A stretch of DNA of 64,000 nt, taken from the NCBI RefSeq assembly GCF_002878395.1, contig NW_025856849.1, positions 26,220 to 90,219 on the forward strand. The letters are read 5' to 3'. The stretch comes from Capsicum annuum (Eukaryota; Streptophyta; Magnoliopsida; Solanales; Solanaceae). Of this stretch, positions 1-11,241 are shown one piece after another. How positions within the stretch are numbered: the first letter of the stretch is position 1; every line of letters starts with the position of its first letter. The notes under the pieces are model-generated. The model did no database searches and was not told the origin of the DNA. It saw nothing but the letters and a program-made list of their open reading frames with translations. The position numbers and the translations under genes were made by a program.

Positions 1-1529
1 TCAGTAACTTCAGTATTCTCAGTCAGTCCTCAGAACTCAGTACATTCTGTCAGTCAAGGCAACTCAGTAAATTCAATTTAGCTCCACTAAACAATACCAC
101 TAGTACCAGTTCAGTTCAATTAATCAGTTCAGATCAATTAACCAGTCCAGTGTCTTTTAGATAGGAGTAGGATTCATCACCGAGCGAGACTAGGGATGGG
201 GACTCACCCGCTAGATAGGAATGAGATCCCTTGAAGCAATCCCTAAGTTCAAGAACTATGTAGCTAGCGTAGGTACGAGATGTCACTCGTTAGATAGGAC
301 CTACATACTTGGAGATCACCAGTTAGCAAATTTAAATATATAGGACTGATCCCAGGGGTCACCCGCTAGATTAGGACTGACTACACAGCAGTTGTCTTTA
401 CCAGTAGCGTGGTATGGACATCCTTTCAGCTGGGGTTATAGGTTGGACCACAGTTAGCTTAGTATGGGGAATGTAGGTTAGATGAATACATCCCATAGTT
501 TCAGTTACAAAATCAGGACTGTCAGATACAGTCAATTCATCTCAGTAGTATAGATTTAGGACTGTCAGATACAGTTAATCCTTATCATTATAAATAGACC
601 CTGGGATCACCCACCAGACTGGACTGATCTCAACTATGGTCAATCAGTATAAATATCATCAGATGTAGAGATCACTCGCTAGATAGGACTAATCTTAGAA
701 TCAGTTACTCATATAAAGTACAGAACTCAGCTAGTTCCATCAGGTTCAGGACTGTCAGATATAGTCAACTAGACCAATTCTTCATAATCAGAATGGTCAG
801 ACACAATTATCCATGTATCAGTAACAAAGTATCAGTCCGTCAGTATTTAGTAATACAGTATTAGTTTCTCACTAATCAGTGACTCAGATGTCAATATTAG
901 TAGACTCAATATTCAGAACTCAGTATTCAGTCCTATCGTGATCTCAGTTACAATTACGTATGCATGCATGTATTCTCACGTTCATGTTAGTTAGTCAGTT
1001 AGTATTGTTCATGCATATGAACGTATTGCATTCAGCCTACCTCACTTGCATACCAGTACATTCAAAGTACTGAAATATTTGTGCTATGATGTCTTAGACC
1101 ATAGGTTTAGAAGCACGAGCTCTAGAGAACCAGTAGTATCTCAGTTCAGCGATCAGAGTTAGCAGTTAGTCCTCATCCTTCGAGGACATGATGATCACAT
1201 TACTATTTCAATTTTCAATTTATTTCAATAGTTGGAGTTAGTTGGGGACATGTCCCATCAACTCCTTATTCCGACAGTTTAGAGTCTTTCAGACTATATC
1301 ATGTTAGACAGTTATTTCAGATTTGTTTGGTATTGTTATACTATTTTCAGACATTGTTTATCAAATGTTCATTCAGTTTTGAACCTTATAACCATTCATT
1401 TCATGTTTTCACATATTTATAGTATATTTTTCAGTGCTCAGTTACAGATATCAGTCATAGGTTAACTTGTGGTCCTTTGGGGTCATGAGCACCGTGTAAC
1501 ATTTCGAGTACCAAATTTGGGATGTTACA
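1..1529 (+). repeat. Element 1, 5' LTR (3' portion only)
   Basis: This stretch matches, with small differences, the Element 1 3' LTR (3846-4886 continued at 14998-15598). It ends GATGTTACA immediately before a tRNA-Met primer site, so it is the end of a 5' LTR whose start lies left of the window. It holds many copies of a TCACCCGCTAGATAGGACTGA-like phrase and of a short dyad (GACTGT-CAGAT-ACAGTC at 517-533, variants at 560-576 and 750-766). No coding sequence seen. Confidence 0.85.
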
Positions 1530-1533
1530 AACT

Positions 1534-1546
1534 TGGTATCAGAGCC
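1534..1546 (+). other. Element 1 primer-binding site (tRNA-iMet)
   Basis: TGGTATCAGAGCC starts five bases after the LTR end. It is the standard complement of the 3' end of plant initiator tRNA-Met used to prime minus-strand DNA in Ty3/gypsy elements, and it fixes plus orientation for Element 1. Confidence 0.9.
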
Positions 1547-2518
1547 AGGCTTCAATATTGTCCTAGAAAGTCTAAAAAGACGCATCTAGTAGAGTCTTGT
1601 ACATGTGTATGTTGTGCACAACACTTATGTGCAGGAGGCTATGAGATATTTTAGGGATAGTTTCCCTTCTTTTAGTATTCATATCGTGCCAGTGAGAATA
1701 GGCTCAAAGTTAAACTTTCATTCATGAATCAGTCTGTCGATGACGTGTGCATCACCCCAGTATCTCAGTAGGGTGAGCATTCGTAGAGGGACATAGTGTC
1801 CCAAGGGAGAGATACCCCATTATTTTCTCAATGCTCTCATGTCTTAAATTAAGTTTCTCTTCGCATAAGGATTCCAGTTTAGAAAACAGGGTAATCATAA
1901 GTTGACCCTCAAAGTCCCAACCTCAGCTATGGGCCAAGTATTCAGAGGCTTAGTTCAGTTCACGAAGTTCAGTTTATGTATCATATTTTAGCCTCAGTCA
2001 TGTTGTCAGGTTCCAGTTCATGCATACTTCTAGTATAATCATGGGGTCATCAATGTTTTTAAGTCACGTAAAAGTTTTCTTAAACTTAGTTAGGTTCTCA
2101 TATTTCCACTCATGGATGTTTAGTAAGATGATCTCGGATTCATTAGCATTTCCGATTAAGATAAAAGTTCTCCTTAGTCTTACTCAGTTTCATGTTCATT
2201 GTTCATTACAAAATTGGTACTAAGTACCCTTGCATATTCAGTCATGCATTCATATATCAGTTTAGTCATGTAAATATGCATCAGACATACATTCTCACTG
2301 CGGGAAATTCAGTTCATCAGAATATTCCATCATGTACTCATAAGTCAATTATCATTCATGCATCAGATATGCATGAATTCAACTTATTAGTCATGTATTA
2401 GATATGCATGTTCATTATGTTATATTCAGCTATCTGTCATCTCAGTCATGAAATCATGTTTCAGTTATTCATGTTCAGTATGTACATAAGTTTATGTTCT
2501 TTCCCTCACTCTTAGTCT

Positions 2519-2552
2519 CATTAGAGGACGAATGTTCTCAAAGGGGAGATAT
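2519..2552 (+). other. Element 1 polypurine tract with upstream hairpin
   Basis: CATTAGAGGACGAATG (2519-2534) can fold with an AGGA loop and one A/G mismatch in the stem. It is followed by a purine tract (AAAGGGGAGAT) ending against the TGTAATACCCC start of the 3' LTR. The tract primes plus-strand synthesis. The same hairpin recurs in Elements 2, 3 and 4. Confidence 0.75.
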
Positions 2553-4886
2553 TGTAATACCCCATACATTTCTTAGCTTGAAAAGTTTCCATAAAAATGT
2601 TAGAAGCTTTCTTTGAAAGATGAATCAACTTTTGTACACATCATATTTTCAAGATTTTCACTTTTTATCATGTGGGAAATCGAATAAGCTTTCCATCGAT
2701 ACCAAATTTTCCCAAATCCAACACTCAGGTGAAGAGTTAGAGCCTTTTTAGTGAGACAGTGTATCATCTAAGCCTTCAGCGCAACGCAGAGAGAGCTCAA
2801 ATGAAAATAGTCAATTTCCAGTGTTTCTCCGTGATAGTGGTGCATCGAGCCAAACTTCCAGGTCATAGAAAAGGTGGAAATGCGATAGCTCCGCGTCGTA
2901 CCACCGTGCAATTTTCCAATTGTCACTTTCTAGTGACTTGGCACGATAGTGGCGCGTCGCGCCAAGGATGAAAATTGGAAAATTTTCTCAGAAATTAAAT
3001 ACGTGTCCTAGGGTTAAAAGGGTCAATTTTTCTACCATATATAAGCTCAAAAACATGGATTTGAGCCTCCATTATAACAAAATATACTCTATTCTCTCAA
3101 AATCTTCTCAAGAACACATTAGGGTTTTTCATAGAAGATTCAAGTTCAAGAATTTCCTCCGTCAATCTTCATGTATTTATGAACGAAGGTATGCGTAGTG
3201 TTCATTCATGGACTCCTTTCATCCATGAAGCCCAAGAATCTCTTTTCTAAGATTAAGTTTATGGATTTCTTTATGAATTTCAAGTTGGGTTTGTTTTGTT
3301 TATGTTGAGAATGATCAATTGAATTCAAATCCATGTTGGGTGATCAATTTTATGTGGAATTGATTTGTATATATGTATATTGATGTGAACCTATGAATAA
3401 ACCCTAGATAATGAAATTAGAGATGAATCATGATGATTAATTGTTGTATAATGTTGTCTACATGTACTATTCCTACCATGTGTATGATTAAATGCCTAGA
3501 TGAAGGAACAATGCCCAACTAGTATGATATCATGAAAGCCCCATGTATGTACAAGCTTATCCATATCACATGTTTGATGAAGTGCTTCAATATATGAATT
3601 ATGAATTGTGTTGTTGGTCATGTGTTCAAGTAAGCCATGCTATGTCAGTTTCTTCTCATCTAGTCCTGGGGGTATTTGTACCCGAACATTTAGCTGTGTG
3701 CCTAGAGCCATGTCATGTTTTCATGATCTCCTCAGTCAAGCTATGGTCCATAGAACTCAGTCAGTCATGTGACTCAAGAAATCTCAGAAATCTCAGTAAT
3801 TTTAGTAGCTTAGTAATCTCAGTAACCTCAGTATTCCCAGTCAATCTCAGTAACTTCAGTATTCTCAGTCAGTCCTCAGAACTCAGTACATTCCGTCAGT
3901 CAATGAAACTCAGTAAATTCAATTTAGCTCTACTAAACAATACCACTAGTACCAGTTCAGTTCAATTAATCAGTTCAACTCAATTAATCAGTTCAACTCA
4001 ATTAATTAGTTCAACTCAATTAATCAGTTCAGTGTCTTTCAGATGGGAGTAGGATTCAACACTGAGCGAGCCTAGGGATAGGGACTCACCTACTAGATAG
4101 GACTGAGATCCCTTGAAGCAATCCCTAAGTTCAAGAACTATGTAGCTAGCGTAGGTACAACATATCACCCATTAGATAGGACTGACATACTCAGGAATCA
4201 CCCGTTAGTGCATTTAAATGTATAGGACTGATCCTATGGGTCACCCGCTAGATTAGGACTGACTCCATAACAGTTGTCTTTACCAGTGGTGCGGTACTGA
4301 CACCCTTCCAGTAAGGGTTACAGGTTGGACCCCAGTTAGGATAGTATGGGGCATGTCGGTTAGATGAATACATCCTATAGTTTTAGTTACAGAATCAGGA
4401 TTGTCAGATATGGTCAATTTATCTCAGTAGTATAGATTTAGGACTATCAAATACCGTCAATCCTTATCATTATAAATAGACCCCGAGATCACCCACCAGA
4501 CAGGACTGATCTCAACTGTGGTCAATCAGTATCAGTATTATCAGATATAGAGATCACCTGCTAGATAGGACTGAACTCAGATTCAGTTACTCTGATACAA
4601 TATAAAATTCAGCTAGTTCTATCAGGTTCAGGACTGTCAGATACTATCACTTATGTTATCAGTTATATCAGTTAACAGAACTTATGTTATCAGTATTCAG
4701 CTTTAGAACTGTCAGATACAATCAATCAGACCAGTTCTTCATAATCAGAACTGTCAGACCCAATTATCCATGTATCAGTAACATAGTATTAATCCCTCAG
4801 TATTCAGTAATATAGTATCAGTTTCTCATCTATTAGTGAATCTGATGTCAATGTTAGTAGACTCAGTAGTCATAACTCAGTATTCA
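2553..4886 (+). repeat. Element 1, 3' LTR, left part
   Basis: It begins TGTAATACCCC after the purine tract and is cut at 4886 by Element 2. The rest of the LTR resumes at 14998, giving about 2.9 kb in total. It carries a GC-rich dyad module at about 2785-2970, and at about 3955-4030 an 18-bp repeat (AGTTCAACTCAATTAATC type) present about four times against about two in the 5' LTR. Open frames here are repeat-driven and not taken as genes. Confidence 0.85.
4882..4886. repeat. Target-site duplication of Element 2 (left), ATTCA
   Basis: ATTCA directly precedes the TGTAAC start of Element 2 and recurs at 14993-14997 after its end. Removing one copy and the element rejoins the Element 1 LTR in register with its 5' partner around 925. 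Confidence 0.93.
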
Positions 4887-7298
4887 TGTAACAACCCGGA
4901 AAATGGGTCCCAGAGCATCACACGGTGCTTGAGGCTACGAGTAGCCCCAAGCTAACCCTTTGAGACATTTTCATTCAATTCAACACAAATCAACAGGGTT
5001 TCCATAAATAACCCTCAAATATCAACAGAGTAATCATCATCCAAGAATAAAAGAATTTCAGAAAGGTAACAAAATACAACTTATTAGTCAATTCCCAACA
5101 TCTGTACTAGTCTGACAAGCCTCTAATAAAATCAATAAAACCAGCGAGCCATTGAGACATGCCCCAACTGACTCATACTCAGTTATCAAATGTAAACAAT
5201 TCCGTGAAACCAACATCAGACATCACGTCCTCGAAACATGAGGACTCACCACAACAGAGGATGTAGAACAGTGTGCTCGAACAATCACTGTCGAACCTAG
5301 AACTGAGCACCTGAACCTACATTCTGAGAAAATACAGCCCACATCCAAAGATGTGGGTCAGTACCATGGAAAGGAACCGAGTATATGGGGGTGTATGAAG
5401 TTGTATAAACATCATCATCATAAATATTTATAAGAAATATGGAGGATGTATGAAAGACTCACATAGCCCAAAGAAAATCATCATAATCATGAGATGATGA
5501 AATAAGTACAATAGCACATGTGAGTCATCATATAATTTGTCAATCACTCTCAGTTCATCAAGAATATCAATTCTCATAATGTAAATATCATTTAAATCTT
5601 TTGAAAGAATAACTTTCACAATTCAACTTTCAAATCACTTCACCATTCACCATAGACACAAGGAAACACACACACACTGGGAGATCCTATAACCGACATA
5701 AACCATGTGAGCTACATGGAGTCCAACGTACAACCCACGTTGGGGAGAGCCGTCCCATCCTTGCCATCAGAGTAGGACTATCGATATCAAATCCACACAA
5801 ACTAGTGATCACTATATAAATCAGCCTCAGGCTCACTCCTACGGGGGTACGTAATTCTAGAGAAATAAGGTCGCTTTATACCTCTCACTCGGTGCTAAAG
5901 ATTTCTCCCAGACATAGCTCAGATCATTTCAAAGACAATCCACAACAAAATAATTTCAGTAATAGATAAATATACATCGCGAGCCATCATGCTTCACATC
6001 TATCAAAATCAAACACGTCGTAGATTTCTTTCACACTCGAGTTCAAAACATCTCCATTAAGACCAACAGGTCAAATCATTCAAAATATTTCAAATATTCA
6101 ACATCAACGTGTTTATAACACACACTTTCTCCAAAAAACACAATTTTCAATGGGGATTCACGACCCAAATATAAAAATCATGATAAATATCATTCAAGAT
6201 TCATGCTCTATATCTCCACATATGTAAATTCATCTTTCAAAATCATAAACATCAAGATTTCATAATAATCATCATAAGTTATGGGTTCAAGCTTCAAATT
6301 CGTAAAAATCCAATAAAAATCATGCCTTTGTAAAGAAAATTACTTTTGGGCACAAGAACGAAAGAGAGTTCTTGTTGAAAAATTCCACATACCTTGAATG
6401 ATGAACTTTAGATCGATACTCTTTTTTGAGATGTTAATCGTGCCTTTGAATGATGGTTCTTGGAGTTCTTGAACTAGGAACTTGGAATCTTGAATAAATT
6501 TGCAGAATTAATGGTGAACTTTGGAGGTTCTTGAAGTTGGATGTAGGAGCTTAGGATTTTCTTTTTGAGGGAATTTGATGTAATATAACATATAATGCTT
6601 CTAATAGGCTTTGATATAGGGTTCAGACGGATTTTGGATGAGGGGGAATGACCAAAACAACCCTAAAAATCAAATAATTCTCGAATCTGTCCTTTGGTAG
6701 ACTGTTTTGATAGTCTGAAGTAGATTAACCATAACGTTTTACTCCGAATCTAAATTGGATGAAACCAATTTCATTAGAAAGAGGACTCTCATATCTTTCC
6801 ATTGATATATAGTATCTCACGATCATTGTGTACGAGGAGTTATGATCGTTTGAAGTTGACCTAAAAAATCACTTTTGATAGGTTGAAGTAGATCAACCAT
6901 AACTGTTTGCTTCGATAGAAAAATTGGATGAAACCAATTTCATTGGAAAGAGGAATCATAGATCTTTCTGTTGATATATAGTAGATCACCCAGATCATTA
7001 TGTACAAGGAGTTATGATCATTTAAATTTGGAGCAAAAATATGTCAGGCCTCAGTACTTTTTCCTTCTCGTTTTACTGTTCACTACTATTTACGATTCGA
7101 TCGGAATGTTCATAACTCGTCGCTCGGGTGTCCGTTTTGGATGATCCACATATCATTGGAAATCTTATTCGATACTCTACGGAATAGTGGGTCATAATAT
7201 AAGACATTCTTCACGAAAAATTTATAATTCATTCTAGAAGATAGAATCCAACACATTTACGCACAAAATTTCAACGAAAAATTTCCCGGGGTATTACA
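4887..7298 (-). repeat. Element 2, 3' LTR
   Basis: 2,412 bp, TGTAAC...TTACA on the plus strand. It holds an imperfect tandem repeat of about 170 bp (phase marked by TGAAGTAGAT near 6716 and 6884). Being next to the polypurine tract, it is the downstream LTR. The same family occurs at 12568-14992 and 63130-64000. Confidence 0.92.
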
Positions 7299-7331
7299 TC
7301 ATCCCCCCTTGGAAACATTCGTCCTCGAATG
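7299..7331 (-). other. Element 2 polypurine tract and adjacent perfect hairpin
   Basis: On the minus strand a G-rich purine tract abuts the LTR. Just upstream, 7316-7331 reads CATTCGAGGACGAATG in element sense, a perfect 6-bp stem with an AGGA loop. The tract primes plus-strand DNA; the hairpin role is unknown. Confidence 0.85.
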
Positions 7332-7512
7332 ACGCTAGATATGCCAAGATTAGTTAGGAAATAGAGCATACAACTGAAAACATTCGTTAGACTCATCACC
7401 ACATTGTTTCGCACTCCGAATGCAACAAAGAATGCTTAAATTCAGGAAACTACAGCTGAACACATAATAAATGACAGCTTAACTGCTGCAACTTTTATCA
7501 AAAGTGCATGAT
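7332..7512. other. Element 2 spacer between pol end and polypurine tract
   Basis: A non-coding spacer downstream of the pol stop. No motif recognised. Confidence 0.6.
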
Positions 7513-7956
7513 TTAGGAAAGAACGGTACCTTCAGCTTGATCGTAGTTCGTGGAAAATAGGTATAGGTAGTTTGATTGCATATCCGCCTCAGTTTCCCAA
7601 GTTGTACCCTCAACAGATTGGTTTCGCCAGAACACCTTGATCGAGGGAACTTCTTTGTTCCTTAGTCTTCGGACACTGAAATAAAGAATCTCAACAGGAA
7701 TCTCATCAAAAGAAAGATTTTCTTGAATGTCACCACTCACAGAGGAATCCACTATCACAGTATCGCTAATATGCTTTCTAAGCATGGAGACATGGAATAT
7801 TGGAAGAACAGAGGACAACTCGGAAGGCAACTTGACCTCATAAGCTACCTTATCAACACGACTAAGAATTTTGTAAGGACCAACATAACTGGGGCTAAGC
7901 TTCCCCTTCTTTCTGAATCTCTTCACCCCCCTCATGGGTGAAATTTTCAGATACAC
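7513..7956 (-). pseudogene. Element 2 integrase C-terminus with chromodomain
   Basis: This open 147-codon stretch is the tail of the Element 2 polyprotein. The first ~75 residues match the gypsy integrase C-terminal region: basic RFRKKGKLSPSYVGPYKI, then a hydrophobic YEVKLP...FHVSMLRK segment. Residues ~88-135 resemble a group-II chromodomain (EIPVEIL, RRLRNKEVPSIKVFWRN, EGTTWETEADMQ). Such chromodomains guide integrase to heterochromatin in the family, which fits this block. The frame is open, but it depends on upstream pol, which has stops, so no functional protein is expected. The first methionine is probably internal, not a start. Confidence 0.85.
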
Positions 7957-8872
7957 TAGGTCACCAACATCAAACTCAAGGTCTCTCCTTCTAACATCTG
8001 CATATGACTTTTGATGACTCTACACAGTTTTCAACCTTTCCCTAATCAACTTAACTTTTTCCATAGCCTCAAATACCGAATCAGGACCACTCACAGCCGC
8101 TTCACCCACCTTGAACCAACTTATGGGTGATCTACACTTCCTTCCATATAAGGCTTTAAATAGAGCCATGCCAATACTAGAGTGGAAACTGTTATTGTAA
8201 GCAAACTCTATCAACGGTAAGTGATCATCCCAACTTACCTAAAAGTCAAGTGCACAAGCTCTCAATATATCCTGTAAAGTCTGGATGGTCCGCTCATCCT
8301 GACCATCGGTCTGTAGATGAAAAGCAGAACTCAAAAGAACTTGGGTACCAAGACCTTTCTGAAAAGCTTTCCAAAATTGTGAAGTGAGCTGAGTACCCCT
8401 ATCCGAAATGATAGACAAGGGAACTCTATGCAGTCTGACTAGCTCTCGGATATACAATCTAGTGTAATCCTCAGCAGTATATGAAGTATGAACAGGCAAG
8501 AAATGAGCATACTTAGTCAACCTATCAACCACAACCCAAATGGAATCATGATGGCGTCGGAAAGGAGGTGAACCAATCACGAAGTCCATATTTATCTCTT
8601 CTCACTTCCAGGTGGGAATACTAAACTTTTGCATCATACCACCAGGTCTTTGGTTTTAAACCTTAACTTGTTGGCATATTGCACACTTAGCTACAAACGC
8701 TACTATATCTTTCTTCATGCCACTTCACCAATAGATTTTCTGCAAGTCTCGGTACATCTTGGTGGCACCAGGATGAATATAATATCGTGCCCCATGCGCT
8801 TCAGCCATAATCCTCTGTCTCAGATCATCAACATTCGCGACACACAATCTACCCTGCAATCTCAACACACCA
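7957..8872 (-). pseudogene. Element 2 integrase (zinc-binding and catalytic core), interrupted
   Basis: In pol order this begins just left of the gap with a His/Cys zinc-binding region (HGARYYIHPG, then CAICQQVK). The catalytic core at about 8589-8239 shows DFVIGSPP, VVVDRLTKYAHF, IISDRGTQLTSQFW and TDGQDERTIQTL, giving the expected D, D and E. 8214-8020 carries the region after the core (FAYNNSFHSS, ALYGRKCRSP). Stops break it at about 8746, 8667, 8604, 8238 and 8019. Several of the replaced codons would normally be Trp or Gln, which fits C-to-T decay of methylated DNA. Integrase inserts element cDNA; this copy is dead. Confidence 0.88.
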
Positions 8873-8929
8873 TCTCCCTCTTGGGAGAAAACCTCTACTT
8901 TTTGGTCCTTGACTGACTCCTTCAGTTTG

Positions 8930-9029
8930 NNNNNNNNNNNNNNNNNNNNNNNNNNNNNNNNNNNNNNNNNNNNNNNNNNNNNNNNNNNNNNNNNNNNNNN
9001 NNNNNNNNNNNNNNNNNNNNNNNNNNNNN
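8930..9029. other. Assembly gap (100 N), probably false
   Basis: Exactly 100 N inside the RNase H-integrase linker of Element 2. The 57 bp before it (8873-8929) are repeated exactly after it (9061-9117), and 9030-9066 is the reverse complement of 9071-9107. The pol frame is continuous if the repeated segment is counted once. Confidence 0.9.
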
Positions 9030-9107
9030 GAGTCAGTCAAGGACCAAAAAGTAGAGGTTTTCTCCCTCTTGGGAGAAAACCTCTACTTTTTGGTCCTTGA
9101 CTGACTC
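9030..9107. repeat. 37-bp perfect inverted repeat at the gap edge
   Basis: The arms 9030-9066 and 9071-9107 are exact reverse complements with a TCTT loop. A perfect fold-back ending exactly at an N run, with no counterpart in the coding logic of pol, points to an assembly or gap-filling artefact rather than biology. Confidence 0.85.
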
Positions 9108-9117
9108 CTTCAGTTTG

Positions 9118-9844
9118 ACCAAACTAGCATCTAAGTATTGCTGTTCCTTCATTTCCAAAACCAAGGAGGATTCGGAACTACTCTGAACCCCTATACTACC
9201 TTCAGTAGAGTCAAACAACCTAACCCCCAATCTAGTCAATTGATGTACATCACGAGCCAACTCTTTCTTACCTTCTACCACATGCGAAACACTACCCATG
9301 GACACTCTACATAGGGTATCCACCATAACATTGGCCTTGCCCGGATAGTACAACACACTCATATCATAGTCCTTTAACAATTCTAACCATCGTCTCTGCC
9401 TAAGATTTAATTCTCTCTTGGTAAACACATACTGCAGACTCTTATGATTAGTGAAAACATCAACATGGATGCCACACAAATAGTGTCTCAACATTTTCAA
9501 AGCAAACACAATAGCAGCCAGCTCAAGGTCATGGGTGGGGTAATTTTTCTCATGGCGTTTCAACTATCTAGAATCATAAGCTATCACCTTACCCTTCTAC
9601 ATCATTACGCAACCCAAATCAACTCTCGAAGCATCACAGTACACCACAAAACCATCAACACCATTAGGCAAAGTCAAAACAGGGGCTGAAGTGAGTCGAG
9701 TCTTCAACTCCTGAAAACTCTTCTCACAAGATACGGACCACAATAACTTCACTTTCTTTTGGGTCAACCGAGTCATAGGAGACGCTATAGAGGAGAAACC
9801 CTCACCAAAGCGGCAGTAATAGCTAGCTAAACCCAACAAACTTT
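9118..9844 (-). pseudogene. Element 2 RNase H domain, interrupted
   Basis: The linker after RT (GLASYYCRFGEGFSSIASP) leads into RNase H: VVYCDASRVDLGCVM supplies the first acidic residue, THDLELAAIVFALKMLRHYL the second, VFTNHKSLQYVF the third region (the Asp of the usual TDH is Asn here), and a YYPGKANVMVDTLCR tail follows. RNase H removes the RNA strand during cDNA synthesis. A stop follows the first motif at about 9597 and another stop lies at about 9567. Decayed, but readable over the whole domain. Confidence 0.87.
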
Positions 9845-10530
9845 AGATATCAGTCGGAGAAATAGGTCTAGGCTAATTTCTAAAAGCTTTGGTCTTTTGG
9901 GGATCAACTCTAATACCCTCGGAAGAAATGATATGACCCAGAAAAGCAACTGACCTTAGCCAAAACTTACACTTACTAAACTTAGCAAACAACTTGTGAT
10001 CTCTAAGGGTTTCTAAGACAATTTAGAGATGATTAGAATGTTCATCCTCACTACAGGAGTACACCAGTATATCATCGATGAACACTATGACAAACATATC
10101 CAGATATGGTCTGAACACTCGATTCATGAGGTCCATGAAATTTGTTGGGGCATTAGTTAACCAAAAGACATAACAAAAAATTCAAAATGGCCATAACGAG
10201 TTCGAAAAGTGGTTTTTAGGATTTCACACTCCCTAACTTTGAGTTGATGATAGCTGGAACGAAAGTCTATCTTTGAGAAATAACTTGCACCTTGAAATTG
10301 GTCAAACAAATCATCTATTCCCGGAAAGGGGTACTTATTTTTAATGGTGACTTTATTCAGTTGGCCGTAATCAATGCACATACGCAAAGAGCCATCTTTC
10401 TTTCTCACAAACAACACAGGAGCATCCCAAGGAGAAACACTGGGCCTTATGAAACCCTTATCTAGTAGATCCTTGAGTTGCTTTTTCAACTCCTTAAGTT
10501 CTGCAGGGGCCATACGGTAAGGAGGAATAG
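9845..10530 (-). pseudogene. Element 2 reverse transcriptase domain, frameshifted
   Basis: RT starts near [20 protein letters not shown], followed by the fingers motif [19 protein letters not shown], then [14 protein letters not shown] and, after a frameshift, the catalytic [10 protein letters not shown] box near 10075. A one-base loss at about 10156, in a G run next to the usual FGL-TNAP motif, shifts the frame. Stops occur at about 10024, 9874 and 9844. The enzyme copies element RNA into DNA; this copy cannot make it in one frame. Confidence 0.9.
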
Positions 10531-11110
10531 AAATGGGCTGAGTATCGGGAAGAAGATCAATCCCGAACTCTATCTCTCTATTAGGAGGTATCCCTGGGAG
10601 ATCATCCAGAAAGACATCAGAAGAATCATTGACGATGTTAAAAGACTGAAGAGTTGGAGTCTCAGACTTAGTATCTTTGACTCTAACCAAATGGTAAATA
10701 CACCTCTTGGAAATAAGCTTTCTAGCTTTGAGGTAAGAGATAAAATGACTCTTGGGTGACACAGAATTCCCAGACCACTCAAACACGGATGCACCTGAAA
10801 ACTGAAACTTAACCACTCGGGTCCGATAATCAATAGAGGTATATGAAGAATACAGCCAGTCTATACCCATAATAACATCAAAATCCACTATGTCTAACTC
10901 AATCAGATCAGCCAACAAAACTCTATGAAGAATGGTAACAGGACACTTTTTATACACTTTCTGGGCAATAATCGAATCACCTACTGGGGTAGAAACTAGG
11001 ATAGGCTCAGGAATAATCTCAGGACTTATTTCCAAATTCGCAGCAATCAAAGGTGTAACTTATGATAAACTGGATCCAGGATCCAACAAAGCATACACAT
11101 CAAACTGAAA
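10531..11110 (-). pseudogene. Element 2 aspartic protease and linker
   Basis: A DPGSSLSY active-site motif (Asp with the P-G variant seen in many plant gypsy proteases) lies near 11080. The C-terminal hydrophobic element [13 protein letters not shown] lies near 10880, and a long linker to RT follows. One stop lies between the active site and the rest, near 11060. The protease cleaves the Gag-Pol polyprotein. The open part (297 codons, 11050-10157) also contains the RT N-terminus. Confidence 0.82.
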
Positions 11111-11241
11111 TATACGAAGCATACCAGTAACAATATCGGGAGAGTCATTCTATTCCTGGCGGAATGGTAAAGCATAAAATCTATTCTGGCGCTGCCCGCT
11201 AGCATTGCTAGAAGAGGCGCCCTAAGTTGGGGCTGGGCGAG

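Larger units (their letters stand above)
1530..2552 (+). mobile_element. Element 1 internal region, non-coding
   Basis: Only about 1.0 kb separates the primer site from the polypurine tract, against 5 kb or more in an autonomous gypsy element. The short ORFs show no gag, protease, RT or integrase motif. This is a non-autonomous or internally deleted derivative whose mobility, if any, depended on proteins supplied by a relative. Confidence 0.75.

Noticed and set aside
3543..4052. 169-codon open frame ending in LISSTQ repeats
   Set aside because: It lies wholly in the Element 1 LTR and its tail is the 18-bp repeat; the 5' LTR does not keep the frame.
5428..5619. 63-codon frame repeated at 13109 and 63670
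   Set aside because: It recurs because it lies in the Element 2 family LTR; no motif, and no reason to think it is translated.
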